A stretch of 64,000 nt of DNA from Bin75 sp965200435. GTDB taxonomy: Bacteria; Nitrospirota; Nitrospiria; Nitrospirales; UBA8639. Positions 61,906 to 64,000 of the stretch are shown one piece after another (position 1 is the first letter of the stretch; the number at the start of each line of letters is the position of its first letter). The translations under genes were made by a program, and so were the position numbers. The stretch spans positions 2,418,001-2,482,000 of the forward strand of contig OZ241337.1 of assembly GCA_965200435.1 (NCBI GenBank), in the 5' to 3' direction. Below the pieces are notes generated by a model, which searched no databases, was not told the DNA's origin, and saw only the letters and a list, made by a program, of their open reading frames with translations.

Positions 61906-62735
61906 TTGCTGGGGCAGGAGGCATGCTCCCGGCGAGTGGCGGCCGCGGCTCCCCCTCTTTTGTCGCGGCGCCATCTCATGGCGCCGTTTGAACCGCGGCC
62001 GACCTTGGATCCCCGATGACCCAGGTCGGTCCAGCGGCATAAGATGCCGCTGCTACACAGGCCAAGACAAGATCCGGGCTCCCCAATATTCCTGAACACT
62101 GGTGCCTGTCCGTTGCGGGTTGCTGGGGCAGGAGACAGTGTCCCGGCGAGTGGCGGCCCAGGCTCCCTCTCTTCTGTAGCGGCGCCATCTCATGGCGCCG
62201 TTTGGACCGCGGCCGACCTTGGATCCCCGATGACCCAGGTCGGTTCAGCGGCATAAGATGCCGCTGCTACACAGGCCAAGACAAGATCCGGGATCCCCGA
62301 TATTCCTGAACACTGGTGCCTGTCCGTTGCGGGTTACTGGGGCAGGAGGCATGCTCCCGGCAAGTAGCGACCCGGGCCCCCTCTCTTTTGTCGCGGCGCC
62401 ATCTCATGGCGCCGTTTGGACCGCGGCCGGCCTTGGATCCCCGATGACCTATGTCGGTCCAGCGGCATAAGATGCCGCTGCCACACAGGCCAAGACAAGA
62501 TCCGGGCTCCCCGATATTCCTGAACACTGGTGCCTGTCCGTTGCGGGTTGTTGGTGAAGGAGACAGCGTCACGGAGAGAGGCGGCCCAGGCTTCCCCGCA
62601 TTTGTAGCTGTGCCATCTCATGGCGCGGCTTGGACCGTGGCCGCTCCCAGCCGCATGAGATGCGGCTGCTACAACTACGGAGAAGCCGCTCCAAGAGCCG
62701 CATGAGATGCGGCCGCGACAAAGGCGGAGAGGCCG
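61906..62735. repeat. Tandem array of 214-bp units carrying paired REP-like hairpins
   Basis: Matching bases recur at 61908, 62122, 62336 and 62550, exactly 214 bp apart; the fourth unit is partial. Each unit holds GGCGCCATCTCATGGCGCC in one orientation and CAGCGGCATAAGATGCCGCTG in the other, with trailing GCTACA or its CGCGACA variant, like a BIME pair. Two more single hairpins (about 62651-62667 and 62696-62711) close the array. It fills the 990-base gap between the DAHP synthase start and the exported protein at 62766; no gene is evident inside, and the short frames in it repeat with the unit. Confidence 0.85.
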
Positions 62736-62765
62736 TCGATCATTCTCTAGAATCCCCTTATCTTC

Positions 62766-63287
62766 TTACGGCGTGCAATTCCATTCTTTTTGTAATTCTT
62801 GAATAATTCCCAGCCATTCCAAGGTTTGGCTGTGCAGGGGTTCATGGAAAGCCTCACCTGTGGCGGTGGCGGAATGGTGTGCTAGCGCTTGGTTGGCGTG
62901 TTGTTGCCCAAGGGAAAGTAACGTGCAGATTCCGGAAGAGACAGGGGTTTGCTCTCCACTCTGCTGAAAAAGCGCAAGGGCGCGATACGCCTGTTCCTGG
63001 GTTCGAAACAGGTCGGCCATGAGCCGGTAGGGTGGTTGATCCGGTTGAGGCGTCTGTTGCCGGCTGATCTGCGACGCCAGTAAGGCGGCCCTGCCGATAG
63101 TGATGGCTGCGCCTTGAGGGTCTCCCTGCGCCATGGCGTCTTCGGCTTGCGCTTGGATCTGCAGAATTTCTCTGTTGCCGTTCGTGGCCTGGACCGGACT
63201 CGAAGAAATGCAGAGAACGAATGCGAGTAGAGTGATGGCGCCGGTCCAAGCGACGCCCTCTTTGCTTGCCCTTTGCGAGGAGTGCAT
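62766..63287 (-). CDS. Exported helical protein of unknown function
   Basis: A 173-residue protein with a signal peptide (AWTGAITLLAFVLCISSSPVQA). The mature part is rich in Gln and Ala and predicted helical: EILQIQAQAEDAMAQGDPQGAAITIGRAALL (TPR-like), YRLMADLFRTQEQAYRALALFQQ, LLSLGQQHANQALAHH, LEWLGIIQELQKEW. Resembles single-TPR periplasmic proteins but I do not recognise a family. It lies between the repeat array and the HEAT-repeat gene, all on the minus strand. Confidence 0.65.
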   Translation of the reverse strand: MHSSQRASKEGVAWTGAITLLAFVLCISSSPVQATNGNREILQIQAQAEDAMAQGDPQGAAITIGRAALLASQISRQQTPQPDQPPYRLMADLFRTQEQAYRALALFQQSGEQTPVSSGICTLLSLGQQHANQALAHHSATATGEAFHEPLHSQTLEWLGIIQELQKEWNCTP

Positions 63288-63451
63288 GTCCTCTTCAAGA
63301 GGTTACCGGATTACGGGTGCGGGTAATGCTCTTCCTGCCTCGGCCGGCTTGACCCTTTTCTGACAAAAGACAGGCAAGGCAAGCGCACCCGGTCACGGCA
63401 TGAGCGAGTCCGTCGTTCCGCCGGTTCCACAGCGGACTGCCACAAGGGGCG

Positions 63452-64000
63452 CTACATGATTTGATAGTCGAGATCCACCATTTTGGTCGCAACGTTGGCG
63501 GCTTCCCGCAGCTTTCTCATTTCGTCCGACGTGTCTCGAATAAGCCAGATCTTGATGTTGAGTTGTTCGATCGGTTTAATGGATTTTTCGTTCCGAAGTT
63601 TGGCTATCGACCAGACGACTTCGGTGAGTACCGGAAAGTCGATGTCGGATGACTCGTCCATGTCTTCCAGGTTTTTGTTGAGATAGTCGAGTAACGGCGG
63701 GGTGATGTTGGGGTCGCCGGTGTGGGCGCCGATCAGGCCCAACCCCTTGGCCGCGGCGGCCTGAATTTTCGATTTTTTTGTTGTCACAAAAATGTCCGTA
63801 AGAATGGGTGTGGCCGAACTGCCGAGTCCGGCCAAGGCGATAATCGCTTCTTCGGCATACTCGGCGTTTTCGTCTTTGGCCAACTTTACCAAATGGGGAA
63901 AGGCCTGTTTGGATTGCACCCGGGACAGGGTCGCAAGAATTCGAAGCTTCCGGCGTTTGTCCGTGTCCGGGTTTTCCAGGAGTTTTGCCAAACGGTCGGT
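63452..64000 (-). CDS. HEAT-repeat protein (5' end outside window)
   Basis: The frame is open to the window edge (TDRLAKLLENPDTDKRR), so the true start is beyond 64000; a TTG at 63991 is not a convincing start. The visible 180 residues form HEAT-like helix pairs: RILATLSRVQSKQAFPHLVKLAKD, AEEAIIALAGLGSSATPILTDIF, IQAAAAKGLGLIGAH, LTEVVWSIAKLRNEKSIKP. Such proteins are scaffolds or adaptors; the partner is unknown. It ends KMVDLDYQIM. Confidence 0.8.
   Translation of the reverse strand, partial: TDRLAKLLENPDTDKRRKLRILATLSRVQSKQAFPHLVKLAKDENAEYAEEAIIALAGLGSSATPILTDIFVTTKKSKIQAAAAKGLGLIGAHTGDPNITPPLLDYLNKNLEDMDESSDIDFPVLTEVVWSIAKLRNEKSIKPIEQLNIKIWLIRDTSDEMRKLREAANVATKMVDLDYQIM

Noticed and set aside
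61906..62735. CRISPR array
   Set aside because: The unit is 214 bp with long conserved sequence and no unique spacers; no cas genes are present.

Overview
The window looks like the chromosome of a diderm (Gram-negative type) bacterium. It encodes lipoproteins, two C-terminal outer-membrane barrels, a DUF1302 barrel with a terminal Phe, an MMPL/RND transporter and many exported proteins. Gene style and small exported hypotheticals would fit a Nitrospirota (Nitrospira-like) genome. No rRNA, tRNA or other phylogenetic marker is visible, so this is only a weak inference.

Layout. (1) 2-17867 (+): a giant surface protein of repeated Calx-beta/Ig-like modules ending in an autotransporter-like barrel; one in-frame stop and two single-base shifts split it into four ORFs. 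(2) 18.2-22.2 kb (-): an M48 lipoprotein protease and an active/inactive pair of M16 peptidases. (3) 22.5-27.3 kb (-): a small exported protein, a dipeptide epimerase-like enzyme, a sulfite-oxidase-fold protein, a VKOR-thioredoxin fusion and a secreted trypsin/PDZ protease; then (+) copC, copD and msrA to 30.3 kb. This block looks like envelope redox, copper and protein quality control. (4) 30.8-38.7 kb (+): a second giant surface protein, with FN3, cadherin-like and an unrecognised repeated module, again split by indels, sharing the tail and barrel architecture of the first. (5) 38.8-46.1 kb (-): DUF1302, DUF1329, YCF48/BNR-like and MMPL transporter genes, a recurring gene set probably forming an envelope-spanning export system. 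(6) 46.2-55.1 kb: a membrane-anchored MutS-like ATPase, a zinc-ribbon protein, an Lhr-type helicase split into four ORFs, and TPR or helical exported proteins. (7) 55.3-61.8 kb: thioredoxin, recN, two divergent 2OG-Fe(II) dioxygenase-fold genes, a Fur-family regulator with a candidate operator, a MerC-domain protein, a very His-rich protein and a DAHP synthase. (8) 61.9-64.0 kb: a 214-bp tandem array of REP-like hairpins, an exported protein and a HEAT-repeat protein that runs off the window.

The most notable unlisted structure is a family of seven dispersed elements, each exactly 142 bp. Each has terminal inverted repeats starting GGAACCTCTG and can be drawn as one long imperfect hairpin. 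They are flanked by 4-bp duplications of YTAR type (CTAA, TTAG, CTAC perfect in three copies). I read them as a non-autonomous IS5-group-like MITE. Three copies sit exactly at stop codons, one of them rewriting the end of the His-rich protein gene, and one copy shows paired compensatory changes in its two arms.

Caution: many disrupted genes carry single-base indels, several in homopolymers (A7, T7, C8, G9), plus three in-frame stops. Consensus error and true decay cannot be separated from this sequence alone.
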